In this document: positions 8,201 through 18,519 of the stretch, piece after piece | How the letters are laid out: the number at the start of each line of letters is the position of its first letter | Position numbering within the stretch: the stretch's first letter is position 1 | NCBI RefSeq assembly: GCF_001411805.1 | Contig: NZ_CP007212.1 | Coordinates: 4,030,001 to 4,094,000, forward strand | DNA length: 64,000 nucleotides | From: Burkholderia plantarii | GTDB lineage: Bacteria > Pseudomonadota > Gammaproteobacteria > Burkholderiales > Burkholderiaceae | Direction: 5' to 3' | The notes under the pieces: model-generated | The model's database searches: none | What the model was told of the DNA's origin: nothing | The model's input: the letters and a program-made list of their open reading frames with translations, nothing else | Made by a program: the position numbers and the translations under genes

Positions 8201-9185
8201 AGGCCTGATCAAGAGCGCGCTGCTGCTGATGTCGATCGGCGAGGAAGAAGCGGCGCAGGTGTTCAAGTTCCTGGGCCCGCGCGAGGTCCAGAAGATCGGC
8301 GTGACGATGGCCACGCTGAAGAACGTCACGCGCGATCAGCTCGACGACGTGCTCAAGGAGTTCGTCTCGGAGGCCGAGAAGCACTCGGCGCTCTCGCTCG
8401 ATTCCGGCGAGTACATCCGCTCGGTGCTGACCAAGGCGCTCGGCGAGGACCGCGCCGGCGTGATCATCGACCGGATCCTGCAGGGCAGCGACACCAGCGG
8501 CATCGAGGGCCTCAAGTGGATGGACTCGGCCGCGGTCGCCGAGCTGATCAAGAACGAGCATCCGCAGATCATCGCCACCATCCTCGTGCATCTGGACCGC
8601 GATCAGGCCTCCGAGATCGCATCCTGCTTCACCGAGCGGCTGCGCAACGACGTGCTGCTGCGGATCGCCACGCTCGACGGCATCCAGCCGGCCGCGCTGC
8701 GCGAACTCGACGAGGTGCTGACCTCGCTGCTGTCGGGCAGCGACAACCTCAAGCGCAGCCCGATGGGCGGCATCCGCACCGCGGCCGAAATCCTGAACTT
8801 CATGACCAGCACGCACGAGGAATCGGTGCTCGAGAACGTGCGCGTCTACGACGCCGACCTGGCCCAGAAGATCATCGACGAGATGTTCGTGTTCGAGAAC
8901 CTGCTCGACCTCGAGGATCGCGCGATCCAGCTGGTGCTGAAGGAAGTCGAGTCGGAAACGCTGATCGTCGCGCTGAAGGGCGCGCAGCCGCCGCTGCGCC
9001 AGAAGTTCCTGTCGAACATGTCGCAACGCGCGGCCGAACTGCTGGCCGAGGATCTCGACTCGCGCGGCCCGGTGCGCGTCTCCGAAGTCGAGCAGCAGCA
9101 GCGCAAGATCCTGCAGATCGTGCGCACGCTGGCCGAGCAGGGCCAGGTCGTGATCGGCGGCAAGGCGGAAGATGCGTATGTCTGA
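8190..9185 (+). CDS. fliG: flagellar motor switch protein FliG
   Basis: The 331-residue product has the usual FliG length. It shows the N-terminal FliF-binding helices (KSALLLMSIGEEEAAQVFKF), the middle EHPQ motif (NEHPQIIATILVHLD) used for FliM contact, and the C-terminal charged torque helix region (LKGAQPPLRQKFLSNMSQRA). FliG forms the top of the C-ring and passes torque from the stator. It overlaps fliF at its start and fliH at its end. Confidence 0.97.
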   Translation: MSAEGLIKSALLLMSIGEEEAAQVFKFLGPREVQKIGVTMATLKNVTRDQLDDVLKEFVSEAEKHSALSLDSGEYIRSVLTKALGEDRAGVIIDRILQGSDTSGIEGLKWMDSAAVAELIKNEHPQIIATILVHLDRDQASEIASCFTERLRNDVLLRIATLDGIQPAALRELDEVLTSLLSGSDNLKRSPMGGIRTAAEILNFMTSTHEESVLENVRVYDADLAQKIIDEMFVFENLLDLEDRAIQLVLKEVESETLIVALKGAQPPLRQKFLSNMSQRAAELLAEDLDSRGPVRVSEVEQQQRKILQIVRTLAEQGQVVIGGKAEDAYV

Positions 9186-9861
9186 ACGCGCGCGCGCCGG
9201 TGCCGCCACGCTCACCGCGTACCAGCGGTGGGAGATGGCATCGTTCGATCCGAAACCGCCGCCGCCCGTCGAGGACAACGGCGAGGCGGCCGCGGCCGCG
9301 CTCGCGCTCGAATTGCAGCGCGTGCGCGACGCCGCGCATGCAGAAGGCATGGCGAGCGGCCATGCCGAAGGGCTCGCGATCGGCCAGCGTGCCGGCTACG
9401 AAACCGGCTACGCCGAGGGCATGGAGATCGGCCGCGCCGAGATGCGCGCCGAGGCCGTCAAGCTCGCCACGCTGGCCGCCTCGTTCAGCGAGGCGCTGCT
9501 CGGCGCGCGCGACGGCCTGGCCGACGAACTCGCCCAGCTCGCGCTCGACATCGCGCAGCAGGTGGTGCGGCAGCACGTGCAGCTCGACCCCGGCACGGTG
9601 CTGGCCGCCGCGCGCGAGACGCTGGCCGCCGAGCCCGCGCTCGCCGGCGCGCCGCAGCTGGTGGTGAGCCCCGCCGACCTGCCCGTCATCGAAGCCTATC
9701 TACAGGAAGAACTCGACGCGCTCGGCTGGAGCGTGCGCACCGATCCGGCCGTCGAGCGCGGCGGCTGCCGCGCCCAGGCCGCCTCCGGCGAGATCGACGC
9801 GACGCTGCCCACGCGCTGGGAGCGCGTGGCCGCCGCGCTCGGCCACACGAGCGAATGGTGA
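9178..9861 (+). CDS. fliH: flagellar assembly protein FliH
   Basis: The 227-residue product regulates the export ATPase FliI. Residues about 50-90 hold a run of GxxxG repeats ([15 protein letters not shown], then [13 protein letters not shown]), the hallmark of FliH. The C-terminal FliI-binding domain has [13 protein letters not shown] and [17 protein letters not shown]. The chosen ATG overlaps the fliG stop by 8 bp. Another ATG two codons earlier (9172) is equally possible. Confidence 0.92.
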   Translation: MSERARAGAATLTAYQRWEMASFDPKPPPPVEDNGEAAAAALALELQRVRDAAHAEGMASGHAEGLAIGQRAGYETGYAEGMEIGRAEMRAEAVKLATLAASFSEALLGARDGLADELAQLALDIAQQVVRQHVQLDPGTVLAAARETLAAEPALAGAPQLVVSPADLPVIEAYLQEELDALGWSVRTDPAVERGGCRAQAASGEIDATLPTRWERVAAALGHTSEW

Positions 9862-9868
9862 GCCGGCC

Positions 9869-11323
9869 ATGACCGCCCCCGCTGCTGCCCCGGCGTCCGC
9901 CTCCAACGCCCGTCCCGTTCCGGCCGCCGCCGCGATCGCCGCCAATCCGCACATCGCCCACTGGCGCGGCCAGCTCGGCGCGCTGCGCGAACGCGGCGCG
10001 CTGGCGCTGCCGCTGCGCCCCTGCGGGCGCCTGACGCGCGCCGCGGGCCTGGTGCTGGAAGCCACCGGGCTGCGTCTCGCGGTCGGCTCGGAATGCATCA
10101 TCGAGCTGCCGCCCGGCAGCACGCTGCCGGTGGCCGAGGCCGAAGTGGTCGGCTTCGCCGGCGACCGCCTGTTCCTGATGCCGACCACCGAAGTCGCCGG
10201 CGTGCTGCCCGGCGCGCGCGTCTGGCCGCTCGAACGCGCGCCGATCGCCGACCCGATGACGGGCGCCAAGCGCCTGCCGGTGGGCTGGCAGATGCTGGGC
10301 CGCGTGGTCGATGCCTCGGGCCGCCCGCTCGACCGGCTCGGCCCGCTCGGCTCGGAGATCGACGCGCCGCTGTCCGCGCCCACCATCAATCCGCTCGAAC
10401 GCGAGCCGATCCACCACGTGCTCGACGTCGGCGTGCGCGCCATCAACGCGCTGCTGACGGTCGGCCGCGGCCAGCGCATGGGCCTGTTCGCGGGCTCGGG
10501 CGTCGGCAAGTCGGTGCTGCTCGGCACCATGGCGCGCTACACCAGCGCCGAGGTGATCGTGATCGGCCTGATCGGCGAGCGCGGCCGCGAAGTGAAGGAA
10601 TTCATCGAGCAGATCCTCGGCGAGGACGGGCTCGCGCGCTCGGTGGTGGTGGCCGCGCCGGCCGACGTCTCACCGCTCTTGCGGATGCAGGGCGCGGCCT
10701 ACGCGACCTCGCTGGCCGAATATTTCCGCGACCAGGGCAAGCACGTGCTGCTGCTGATGGATTCGCTCACGCGCTATGCGATGGCACAGCGCGAGATCGC
10801 GCTGGCGATTGGCGAGCCGCCCGCCACTAAGGGCTATCCGCCGTCGGTGTTCGCCAAGCTGCCGGCGCTCGTCGAGCGCACCGGCAACGGCCCCGAGGGC
10901 GGCGGCTCGATCACCGCGTTCTACACGGTGCTGACCGAGGGCGACGACCAGCAGGATCCGATCGCCGATTCGGCGCGCGCGATCCTCGACGGCCACATCG
11001 TGCTGTCGCGCCAGCTCGCCGAGGCCGGCCACTATCCGGCGATCGACATCGAGCAGTCGATCAGCCGCGCGATGACCGCGCTGATCGACGATCGCCATCT
11101 CGATCGCGTGCGCCGCTTCAAGCAGATGCTCTCGCGTTACCAGCGCAACCGCGACCTGATCGCGGTGGGCGCCTACGCGGCGGGGCGCGACGCGCAGCTC
11201 GACCGCGCCATCGCGCTGTACCCGCGCATCGAGGCGTTCCTGCAGCAGGGCTTTCGCGAATGCGCGCCGTTCGCGTCCTGCATGGCCGCGCTCGACGCGC
11301 TGTTCCCGGGTGAAGGAGGCTGA
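9869..11323 (+). CDS. fliI: flagellum-specific ATP synthase FliI
   Basis: The 484-residue product is an F1-beta-like ATPase that drives unfolding and docking of substrates at the flagellar export gate. The Walker A motif [11 protein letters not shown] has its lysine near residue 214. The catalytic glutamate region [13 protein letters not shown], the Walker B strand [12 protein letters not shown] and the family signature [17 protein letters not shown] follow. The N-terminus is extended by an Ala-rich tail. It lies 7 bp after fliH and 2 bp before fliJ. Confidence 0.97.
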   Translation: MTAPAAAPASASNARPVPAAAAIAANPHIAHWRGQLGALRERGALALPLRPCGRLTRAAGLVLEATGLRLAVGSECIIELPPGSTLPVAEAEVVGFAGDRLFLMPTTEVAGVLPGARVWPLERAPIADPMTGAKRLPVGWQMLGRVVDASGRPLDRLGPLGSEIDAPLSAPTINPLEREPIHHVLDVGVRAINALLTVGRGQRMGLFAGSGVGKSVLLGTMARYTSAEVIVIGLIGERGREVKEFIEQILGEDGLARSVVVAAPADVSPLLRMQGAAYATSLAEYFRDQGKHVLLLMDSLTRYAMAQREIALAIGEPPATKGYPPSVFAKLPALVERTGNGPEGGGSITAFYTVLTEGDDQQDPIADSARAILDGHIVLSRQLAEAGHYPAIDIEQSISRAMTALIDDRHLDRVRRFKQMLSRYQRNRDLIAVGAYAAGRDAQLDRAIALYPRIEAFLQQGFRECAPFASCMAALDALFPGEGG

Positions 11324-11325
11324 CG

Positions 11326-11790
11326 ATGTCCGCAGGTTTTCCGCTACAGATCCTGCTCGATCGCGCGCAGGAAGAACTCGACAACGCGACCAAGCAGCTC
11401 GGTCTCGCGCAGCGCGACCACACCGCCGCGGTCGCCCAGCTCGACTCGCTGCTGCGCTACCGCGACGAATACCACGAGCGGTTCGCCGCCGACGCGCAGG
11501 CCGGCATGCCGGCCGGCAGCATGCGCAATTTCCAGTCGTTCATCGATACGCTCGACGCGGCGATCGGCCAGCAGCGCCGCATCGTCGCCGCGGCCGACGC
11601 CCGCATCGAGGCCACGCGCCCCGAGTGGCAGGCCAGGAAGCGCACGCTCGGTTCCTATGAAATCCTGCAGGCACGCGGCGTCGCGCAGGATGAGCAACGC
11701 GCGGCGAAACGCGAACAGCGCGACGCCGACGAACACGCAGCCAAAGTGCTGCGCATGCGCGCCGACGCCGCCGCGCAATCCTCCAAATAA
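11326..11790 (+). CDS. fliJ: flagellar export protein FliJ
   Basis: The 154-residue product is almost wholly helical and rich in Glu, Gln and Arg. It fits the antiparallel coiled coil of FliJ, which resembles the gamma subunit of F1 and couples FliI to FlhA. Recognisable stretches are LLDRAQEELDNATKQLGLAQ and the distal RDADEHAAKVLRMRAD. The gene starts 2 bp after fliI in the expected order. Confidence 0.92.
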   Translation: MSAGFPLQILLDRAQEELDNATKQLGLAQRDHTAAVAQLDSLLRYRDEYHERFAADAQAGMPAGSMRNFQSFIDTLDAAIGQQRRIVAAADARIEATRPEWQARKRTLGSYEILQARGVAQDEQRAAKREQRDADEHAAKVLRMRADAAAQSSK

Positions 11791-11809
11791 ACTGGAACGA
11801 GACACCGCC

Positions 11810-13255
11810 ATGGCCGCCACTTCCCTGAGCGCATCGCTGCTCGACACCCTCTCCGCCACCCGCGCCGGCCAGAGTTCGCGCGCGAGCGACGCGAATGCCG
11901 CCGCCGCGCAGACCTCGACGCCGTTCTCGCAGACGCTGCAGCAGAGCGTGGCGAGCCAGCAGGGCCAGCCGAGCCAGCCGAAGCCGGCGCAGCCCGCGCC
12001 CCAGCAGCCGAGCGCGCCGCAACAGCAGCAGGCGGCCGCCACCACCACCCAGGACACCTCGGGCGACGGCTCGGTGCGCCCGCACCGCGGCCACCACGCG
12101 TCGGGCAAGGACGACAGTTCGGATACGCAGGACGCGCAGACCGCGACCACCCCGGCCGAGGCCGCCGCGCTCGCCGCCGCCGCGGCGGTGCAGGCCCAGC
12201 TCCAGGCGCGCCAGGACGCGGCCAACGGCAACACCGCGGACGGCACCGCCGCCGATACGGCCGCCGCCGCGCTCGCCGCGAACGCGGCCTCGACCGGCAA
12301 GGCCGACGCGAACGCGGCCGCCGCCGCGCTGGCCAGCACCGCCGCGGCGCAGACCGCCGCGGCCGGCACCGGCGCGAACGGCAACTCGGTCGCGAACGCG
12401 CTGCAGGCCGCGCTCGATCATCTGCAGAACGGCGGCGGGAACGGCGCGGCGGCACCGATGTTGTCCGCCCGCGGCGGCAACGGCGGCAGCAGCGGCAACG
12501 GCGCCGCGGGCGGGCAGGCCGGCGCGCATCTGGCCGCGACGGGCAATGGCGCCGCGGGCGCCGATCACAATCCGGTCAACGCGGTCTCGCCGACCGGCTC
12601 GTCGGCCTACGCGGCAGCGGCGAACGCCGCCGCCGGTTCGTCGGCCAGCACGCAGCACGTCGACACCACGGCCATCACGTCGGCCGATCCGAACGCGGCC
12701 CAGACCGCGCTGGCCGCCGCCGCCTCGCAGCAGGCCACGCCGCTCGCGCAGACGGCCGCCGCCGCCACCGCCGGCGCGGCCGCCGCCGAAGCGACGATCG
12801 GCCCGCGCGTGGGCAGCCCCGACTGGAGCGACGCGCTGAGCCAGAAGGTGGTGTTCCTGTCGAACGCGCACCAGCAGAGCGCCGAACTGACGCTGAATCC
12901 GCCGGACCTCGGCCCGCTGCAGGTGGTGCTCAACGTGGCCGACAACCACGCGCACGCGCTGTTCGTGTCGCAGCATCCGCAGGTGCGCGAGGCCGTCGAG
13001 GCCGCGCTGCCCAAGCTGCGCGAAGCGATGGAAGCGGGCGGCCTGAGCCTCGGCAGCGCCAACGTCAGCGACGGCGGCGCCGGATTCGCCCGCCAGGACG
13101 CGCAACGGCAATCGTCGGGCGGAAGCGGGACGCGACGCGCGGGCGGCGGGTTCGCCGCTGGCGGGACGGGCGACGACGCGCTCGCCGGGATCGCAGCGAC
13201 GTCGTCCAGCGGCGCGACGCAGCAGCGCGTCGGGATGGTCGATACGTTCGCGTAA
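11810..13255 (+). CDS. fliK: flagellar hook-length control protein FliK
   Basis: The product is 481 residues from an ATG 19 bp after fliJ. The first 330 residues are Ala/Gln/Ser-rich and low in complexity, as in the extended ruler part of FliK. The C-terminal FliK domain is clear: QSAELTLNPPDLGPLQVVL, then HALFVSQHPQVREAVEAALP and LREAMEAGGLSLGSANVSD. FliK measures the growing hook and makes FlhB switch from hook to filament substrates. This is the conventional copy; a second FliK-like gene lies at 3056-4558. Confidence 0.95.
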   Translation: MAATSLSASLLDTLSATRAGQSSRASDANAAAAQTSTPFSQTLQQSVASQQGQPSQPKPAQPAPQQPSAPQQQQAAATTTQDTSGDGSVRPHRGHHASGKDDSSDTQDAQTATTPAEAAALAAAAAVQAQLQARQDAANGNTADGTAADTAAAALAANAASTGKADANAAAAALASTAAAQTAAAGTGANGNSVANALQAALDHLQNGGGNGAAAPMLSARGGNGGSSGNGAAGGQAGAHLAATGNGAAGADHNPVNAVSPTGSSAYAAAANAAAGSSASTQHVDTTAITSADPNAAQTALAAAASQQATPLAQTAAAATAGAAAAEATIGPRVGSPDWSDALSQKVVFLSNAHQQSAELTLNPPDLGPLQVVLNVADNHAHALFVSQHPQVREAVEAALPKLREAMEAGGLSLGSANVSDGGAGFARQDAQRQSSGGSGTRRAGGGFAAGGTGDDALAGIAATSSSGATQQRVGMVDTFA

Positions 13256-13455
13256 GCACCTCCAGCGTTGGCGGGTTGGCGTCGGATGGCCGGGCAATCC
13301 AGGCGATCGGACGCCGGGCCGGCCCGCTCATTCTGCCCGCGGCCGTGAATTCCTGCCGGCGGCCGCCATCGGGCCGCCTTCGGACTGCCTTCGGACTGCC
13401 TTCACGCCGCCCGCTTCGGGCGCCGCGCTTCCCCCCTCCCCGTCCATCCCCACGC

Positions 13456-15132
13456 TCAGCCGCCCGGGATCCACCCGCCCGCGGCGGCCGCAACAGGCAC
13501 CACCGGGGCCACGTTCTCGATGCGCTGCGGCCCGGTCCCGCGCCGCGCGGCCACGATGAAGTCAGCCGCGCGCTCGCCGATCATCACCGACGGTGCGTTG
13601 GTGTTGCCGCCGATCAGCGTCGGCATCACCGACGCATCGACCACGCGCAGCCCCGTCACGCCGCGCACGCGCAGCTGCGGATCGACCACCGACGCCGCGT
13701 CGCCGCCCATCCGGCAGGTGCCGACCGGGTGGTAGATGGTGTCCGCGTGCGCGACGATGGCCGCGCGCAGCGTGGCGTCGTCGTCGGCCGGATCGGTGTA
13801 GAGTTCACGCCCGCCTTGCGAGGCGAGCGGCTCGGCCGCCAGGATCCGGCGGATCGCCTTCGCGCCCGTCATCAGCAGGTCGAGATCGCGCGCGTCGCTG
13901 AGGAAGCGCGGGTCGATGCGCGGCGCCTCGCGCGCGTCGCCGCTCGCCAGCGTGACGCTGCCGCGGCTCCACGGCCGCAGCGCGCAGACGTGCAGCGAAT
14001 AACCGAAGCCCCAGTGCATGTGACGGTTGTGATCGTCGACGAGCGCGGTGCAGAAATGCAGCTGCAGGTCGGGGCGGTCGAGCTCCGGCGCGCTCTTGAG
14101 GAAGCCGCCCGCCTCGGCGACGTTGCTCGACATCATGCCGTCGCGCTTCGAGAGCCAGCGCAACAGCTGCGGCGTCATCTTGGCCAGCCCTCGCAGGCAG
14201 ATCCCCACCAGCTCCGTCGAATCCACGCGCTTGTTGATGATGAAGTCGATATGGTCGATCAGGTTGCGGCCGACCTCGGGCGCGTCGTGGATCACCTCGA
14301 TGCCGTGCGCGCGCAGCGACTCGCCCGGCCCGATGCCCGAACACATCAGCAGCTGCGGCGAGTTGAACGCGCCGGCCGCCACGATCACCTCGGCGCGCGC
14401 GCCGATCGTCTCGATCCTGCCGCCGCGTTCGAGCGTGACGCCGGCCGCGCGCCTGCCGTCGAACACCACGCGCAGCGCGGTGGCACCGGTGAGGATGCGC
14501 AGGTTGTCGCGCGGCTGGTCGTGGAGATAGGCGCGCGCGACGCTGCAGCGCGCGCCGTCGCGATGCGTGACCTGGTAAAAGCCGACGCCCTCCTGCTCGG
14601 GGCCGTTGAAATCGTCGTTGAGCGGATAGCCGGCCGCGCGCGCCGCATCGATGAATCGTTGTGCGAACGGATTGCGAAAGCGCAGGTCGGACACCGTCAG
14701 CGGCCCGTCGGCGCCGTGCCATTCGTTCGCGCCGCGCTGGTTGCCCTCGGCGCGGCGAAAGTAGGGCAGCACGTCCTGCCAGCCCCAGCCGGTGCAGCCC
14801 AGCGCGGCCCATTCGTCGTAGTCGAGCGGATGGCCGCGCGTGTAGATCATCGCGTTGATCGCGCTCGAACCGCCCAGCCCCCGCCCGCGCGGCTGGTAAC
14901 CGCGCCGCCCGCCGAGCCCGGCCTGCGGCTCCGTCTGGTAGCCGTAGTTGGTACCGAGCCGGTACGGCACCAGCGCGGCGATGCCCATCGGCAGGTTGAC
15001 CAGCAGGTTGCGCCGGTTGTCGCCGCCCGCCTCGATCAGCGCGATGGTGGCGTCGGGGCACGCGTCGGCGAGGCGCGCGGCAAGGCTCGCGCCGCCCGAT
15101 CCGCCACCCACGATCAGATAGTCGTACTGCAT
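13456..15132 (-). CDS. GMC family FAD-dependent alcohol oxidoreductase (choline dehydrogenase-like)
   Basis: The 558-residue product starts with the FAD-binding motif YDYLIVGGGSGGASLAARL. It has the GMC signature GRGLGGSSAINAMIYTRG and the second one GAFNSPQLLMCSGIGP. The C-terminal catalytic region is IYHPVGTCRMGGDAASVVDP followed by GGNTNAPSVMIGERAADFI, which holds the His and Asn pair. Relatives include choline dehydrogenase BetA and the membrane alcohol dehydrogenase AlkJ. No betI or betB lies nearby. The divergent neighbours are an acyl-CoA dehydrogenase and an aldehyde dehydrogenase, which suggests oxidation of an aliphatic or aromatic alcohol rather than choline. Confidence 0.9.
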   Translation of the reverse strand: MQYDYLIVGGGSGGASLAARLADACPDATIALIEAGGDNRRNLLVNLPMGIAALVPYRLGTNYGYQTEPQAGLGGRRGYQPRGRGLGGSSAINAMIYTRGHPLDYDEWAALGCTGWGWQDVLPYFRRAEGNQRGANEWHGADGPLTVSDLRFRNPFAQRFIDAARAAGYPLNDDFNGPEQEGVGFYQVTHRDGARCSVARAYLHDQPRDNLRILTGATALRVVFDGRRAAGVTLERGGRIETIGARAEVIVAAGAFNSPQLLMCSGIGPGESLRAHGIEVIHDAPEVGRNLIDHIDFIINKRVDSTELVGICLRGLAKMTPQLLRWLSKRDGMMSSNVAEAGGFLKSAPELDRPDLQLHFCTALVDDHNRHMHWGFGYSLHVCALRPWSRGSVTLASGDAREAPRIDPRFLSDARDLDLLMTGAKAIRRILAAEPLASQGGRELYTDPADDDATLRAAIVAHADTIYHPVGTCRMGGDAASVVDPQLRVRGVTGLRVVDASVMPTLIGGNTNAPSVMIGERAADFIVAARRGTGPQRIENVAPVVPVAAAAGGWIPGG

Positions 15133-15363
15133 GTCATGTCTCCTTCATGTCATGAACAGTGACCGGCTTCGCCTTGCACGGCGAGCGGCGCCATCGTCTG
15201 TAATGTTCGCGCATTGTAGGAACGCGACGCGTGAAGCGGCGCACGGAATCAAGAGCGATTCCTCTAAACGCCGGGCGCGCGCGGCCGTAAGATGGCCGGA
15301 TTCGCCTCGCGCGGCAGCGGGCGGTTTCGCGCCTCCGCGCGCCGCGAAATGGGAGACACCGGC

Positions 15364-17040
15364 ATGGATCAGCAGGCACCGGCAGCCACGCATCAGGTCA
15401 CGAATCAGGCTCCGCCGCTCACCGACTACAACGCGTTTGAAACCGACCTCGCGCTCGCGGCCGCCGTCGAGCGGCACGGCGCGCCCTGGCATCGAACGGC
15501 GCTGGCGCGCCACGGCGCGGCATTGACCACGCCCGATACGCTCGCGCTGGCCGAGTTCGCCAACCGCCACCCCCCTGAACTCATCACGCACAGCCCGCGC
15601 GGCGAACGGCTCGACGCGCTCGAATTCCACCCGAGCTGGCACCAATTGCTCACGCTGCTGCGCGGCGAGGGCCTGCACGCGCTGCCGTTTTCCGAGCCGC
15701 GCGCCGGCGCGATGGCCGCTCGCTGCGCCGGCTATTTCCTGCACGCGCAGCTCGAATCGGGCTCGCTATGCCCGCTGACCATGACGTTCGCGAGCATCCC
15801 CGTGCTGCAACGGGAACCGGCCCTGTTCGAGACGCTGCGCGAGCGGCTCTACACGCGTGAGCACGATCCGCGCGACGTGCCGCTCGCGGCGAAGCGCTCG
15901 ATGATGATCGGCATGGGCATGACCGAGAAACAGGGCGGCTCCGACGTGCGCAGCAACGAGACGCGCGCGTTCGCGCTCGGCGCGGGCGGGCGCGGCGAGG
16001 CCTACCGGCTGGTGGGCCACAAGTGGTTCTTCTCGGCGCCGCAATGCGACGCGCATCTGGTGCTCGCGCGCACCGCCGACCACGCCGGCATCTCGTGCTT
16101 CTACGTGCCGCGCTTCACGCCCGATGGCGCGAAGAACGCGGTGCAGATCCAGCGGCTCAAGGACAAGCTCGGCAACCGCTCGAACGCGAGCAGCGAGGTG
16201 GAGTTCCTCGACGCCTACGGCGTAATGGTGGGCGACGAGGGCCGCGGCGTGCCGACCATCATCGAGATGGCGAACCTGACGCGGCTCGACTGCGTGATCG
16301 GCAGCGCCGCGCTGATGCGTGCCGCGCTCGTGCAGGCGATCCACCACACGCGGCACCGCCACGCGTTCGGCCGCCGGCTCGCCGACCAGCCGTTGATGCG
16401 CAACGTGCTGGCCGATCTCGCGCTCGAATCGGAAGCGGCCACGCTGCTGTTCATGCGCCTCGCCGACGCGGTCGAGCACGACGACGGCCAGGACGCCGAG
16501 GCGCGCGGCTGGCGCCGCATCGTCACGCCGGCCGCGAAGTTCTGGGTCTGCAAGCGCGCGCTCGAATTCACCGGCGAGGCGATGGAGGTGTGGGGCGGCA
16601 ACGGCTACGTCGAGACCGGCCCGATGGCGCGCTTCTATCGCGAGGCGCCCGTCAACTCGATCTGGGAAGGTTCGGGCAACGTGATGTGCCTCGACGTGCT
16701 GCGCGCGATCGAGCGCGAGCCCGACGCGGCCGCCGCGCTCGTCGCCGCCTGGCGCGCCGATCTCGGCGAGCGGCGCGAGGTGCTGCGCGCGCTCGACGAA
16801 CTGCTCGCGGCGCTGGCCGCGCCGGCCGAGGCCCGCGAGGCATCGGCGCGACGCATCGCACAGCGCATCGCGTTGATCGCGCAGGCCGCGCTGCTGGCGC
16901 GCCACGCGCCCGCCGAGGTGGCCGACGCGTTCATCGCGACGCGCTTTGGCGCGGCGAGCCCCGAGGCGGGACGCGTCTACGGTACGCTGCCCGCGAGCTT
17001 CGATCACGGCGCGCTGGTGGCGCGCGCGTTCCCGGCCTGA
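15364..17040 (+). CDS. acyl-CoA dehydrogenase of the AidB type
   Basis: The 558-residue product is longer than ordinary acyl-CoA dehydrogenases (about 390). Its N-terminus, NQAPPLTDYNAFETDLALAA, is the adaptive-response domain of AidB. Further matches are GMGMTEKQGGSDVRSNETRA (FAD-binding region), KWFFSAPQCDAHLVLART, KDKLGNRSNASSEVEF and EVWGGNGYVETGPMARFYRE. E. coli AidB binds DNA and is induced by alkylating agents; its enzymatic role is debated. The ATG is preceded by GGGAGA. The next gene is an aldehyde dehydrogenase 53 bp downstream on the same strand, so both a DNA-damage role and a catabolic role are possible. Confidence 0.88.
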   Translation: MDQQAPAATHQVTNQAPPLTDYNAFETDLALAAAVERHGAPWHRTALARHGAALTTPDTLALAEFANRHPPELITHSPRGERLDALEFHPSWHQLLTLLRGEGLHALPFSEPRAGAMAARCAGYFLHAQLESGSLCPLTMTFASIPVLQREPALFETLRERLYTREHDPRDVPLAAKRSMMIGMGMTEKQGGSDVRSNETRAFALGAGGRGEAYRLVGHKWFFSAPQCDAHLVLARTADHAGISCFYVPRFTPDGAKNAVQIQRLKDKLGNRSNASSEVEFLDAYGVMVGDEGRGVPTIIEMANLTRLDCVIGSAALMRAALVQAIHHTRHRHAFGRRLADQPLMRNVLADLALESEAATLLFMRLADAVEHDDGQDAEARGWRRIVTPAAKFWVCKRALEFTGEAMEVWGGNGYVETGPMARFYREAPVNSIWEGSGNVMCLDVLRAIEREPDAAAALVAAWRADLGERREVLRALDELLAALAAPAEAREASARRIAQRIALIAQAALLARHAPAEVADAFIATRFGAASPEAGRVYGTLPASFDHGALVARAFPA

Positions 17041-17093
17041 CCCGCGGCCCGGGCCGCCCGACACCGGGCCGCCGGCCGCTCCGAGGAGACGAG

Positions 17094-18512
17094 ATGAAAA
17101 ACGACCTGCCCGGCCTCGCGACGCTCGACGCGTTGCTGCACGACCAGCGCGCCGCGTTCCTGCGCGCGCCGTACCCGTCGTGGGACACGCGCGCGGGCCA
17201 TCTGCGCGCGCTGCGCACCATGCTGCTCGAGCATGCCGACGCGCTCGCCGAGGCGATCAGCGCCGACTTCGGCCACCGCGCGAAACAGGAAGTGCTGCTC
17301 TCCGAGATCTGGATGGCCAAGGAGGAGATCGACGAGGCGCTGCGGCACGGCCGGCGCTGGATGCGCCCGCGCCGCCGCGCGATGAACAAGTGGCTGATGC
17401 CGGCGCGCGCCGGCGTGATCCCGCAGCCGCTCGGCGTGGTCGGCATCGTGGCGCCGTGGAACTATCCGGTGCTGCTCGCCGCCGGCCCGCTGATCTGCGC
17501 GCTCGCGGCCGGCAACCGCGCGATCCTCAAGATGTCCGAACTGACGCCGCGCACCGGCGAGCTGTTCGAGACGCTGATCGCGAAGACTTTCTCGCGCGAG
17601 CACGTCGCGGTGGTGAACGGCGACGCCGAGGTGGGTGCCGCGTTCAGCGCGCTGCCGTTCGACCACCTGCTGTTCACGGGCTCGACGCAGGTGGGCCGGC
17701 ACGTGATGCGCGCGGCCGCCGAGCACCTGACGCCGGTCACGCTCGAACTCGGCGGCAAGTCGCCCGCGATCATCGGGCCGGGCGCGCGCTTCGACAACGC
17801 GGTGGACGCGATCGTCGCCGGCAAGACGCTGAACGCGGGCCAGACCTGCATCGCGCCCGACTACGTGCTGGTGCCGCGCGGCAAGGAGGACGCATTCATC
17901 GCGCGGGCCCGCGCGCGCATCGCGAAGCTCTATCCCGACTTCGCGAACAACGCCGACTACACCTCGATCGTCTCCGAGCGCCATTTCGCGCGGCTCGAAC
18001 GGCTGGCCGCCGAAGCCCGGGCCGGCGGCGCGGCGCTGCATCCGCTGGCCGACGCGGCGGCCGATCCGGCGCGGCGCCGCTTCGCGCCGCTGGCCGTCAC
18101 GCGCGCGCCCGACGACACGACGCTGATGCGGGAGGAGATCTTCGGGCCGCTGCTGCCGATCGTGCCCTACGACACGCTGGACCAGGCGATCGCCTACGTG
18201 AACGCGCGTCCTCGGCCGCTCGCGCTGTACCTGTTCGAGGAGTCGCGCGCGAGCATCGATCGCGTGATGCGCGAGACGATCTCGGGCGGCGTGTCGATCA
18301 ACGAGACGCTGATGCACATCGCCTGCGGCTCGCTGCCGTTCGGCGGCATCGGCGCGAGCGGGATGGGCGCGTATCACGGCTACGACGGCTTCGTCACGTT
18401 CTCGAAGCTCAAGCCGGTGCTCACGCAGGCGCGCTTCAACGCGCGCAACCTGCTGCTGCCGCCCTACGGCCGGCGCTTCGCGGCGCTGATGAAGCTGATG
18501 CTGAGGTTTTGA
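17094..18512 (+). CDS. coniferyl aldehyde dehydrogenase-like NAD(P) aldehyde dehydrogenase
   Basis: The 472-residue product has an ideal GAGGAG ribosome binding site. It belongs to the shorter, membrane-associated class of aldehyde dehydrogenases that includes coniferyl aldehyde dehydrogenase and fatty aldehyde dehydrogenase. The catalytic residues are E218 in TLELGGKSPAI and C252 in NAGQTCIAPDYVL. Others are the cofactor-binding APWNYPVLLAAGP and the C-terminal LPFGGIGASGMGAYHG. The C-terminus ends in a basic amphipathic stretch (RNLLLPPYGRRFAALMKLML), as in membrane-anchored members. It probably turns the aldehyde made by the divergent GMC enzyme into an acid. Confidence 0.9.
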   Translation: MKNDLPGLATLDALLHDQRAAFLRAPYPSWDTRAGHLRALRTMLLEHADALAEAISADFGHRAKQEVLLSEIWMAKEEIDEALRHGRRWMRPRRRAMNKWLMPARAGVIPQPLGVVGIVAPWNYPVLLAAGPLICALAAGNRAILKMSELTPRTGELFETLIAKTFSREHVAVVNGDAEVGAAFSALPFDHLLFTGSTQVGRHVMRAAAEHLTPVTLELGGKSPAIIGPGARFDNAVDAIVAGKTLNAGQTCIAPDYVLVPRGKEDAFIARARARIAKLYPDFANNADYTSIVSERHFARLERLAAEARAGGAALHPLADAAADPARRRFAPLAVTRAPDDTTLMREEIFGPLLPIVPYDTLDQAIAYVNARPRPLALYLFEESRASIDRVMRETISGGVSINETLMHIACGSLPFGGIGASGMGAYHGYDGFVTFSKLKPVLTQARFNARNLLLPPYGRRFAALMKLMLRF

Positions 18513-18519
18513 GGCCGCA

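Noticed and set aside
13256..13455. A terminator between fliK and the GMC gene
   Set aside because: Only a 5-bp stem (GCCCG-CTT-CGGGC near 13409-13421) without a T-run could be found, which is too weak in DNA of this composition.
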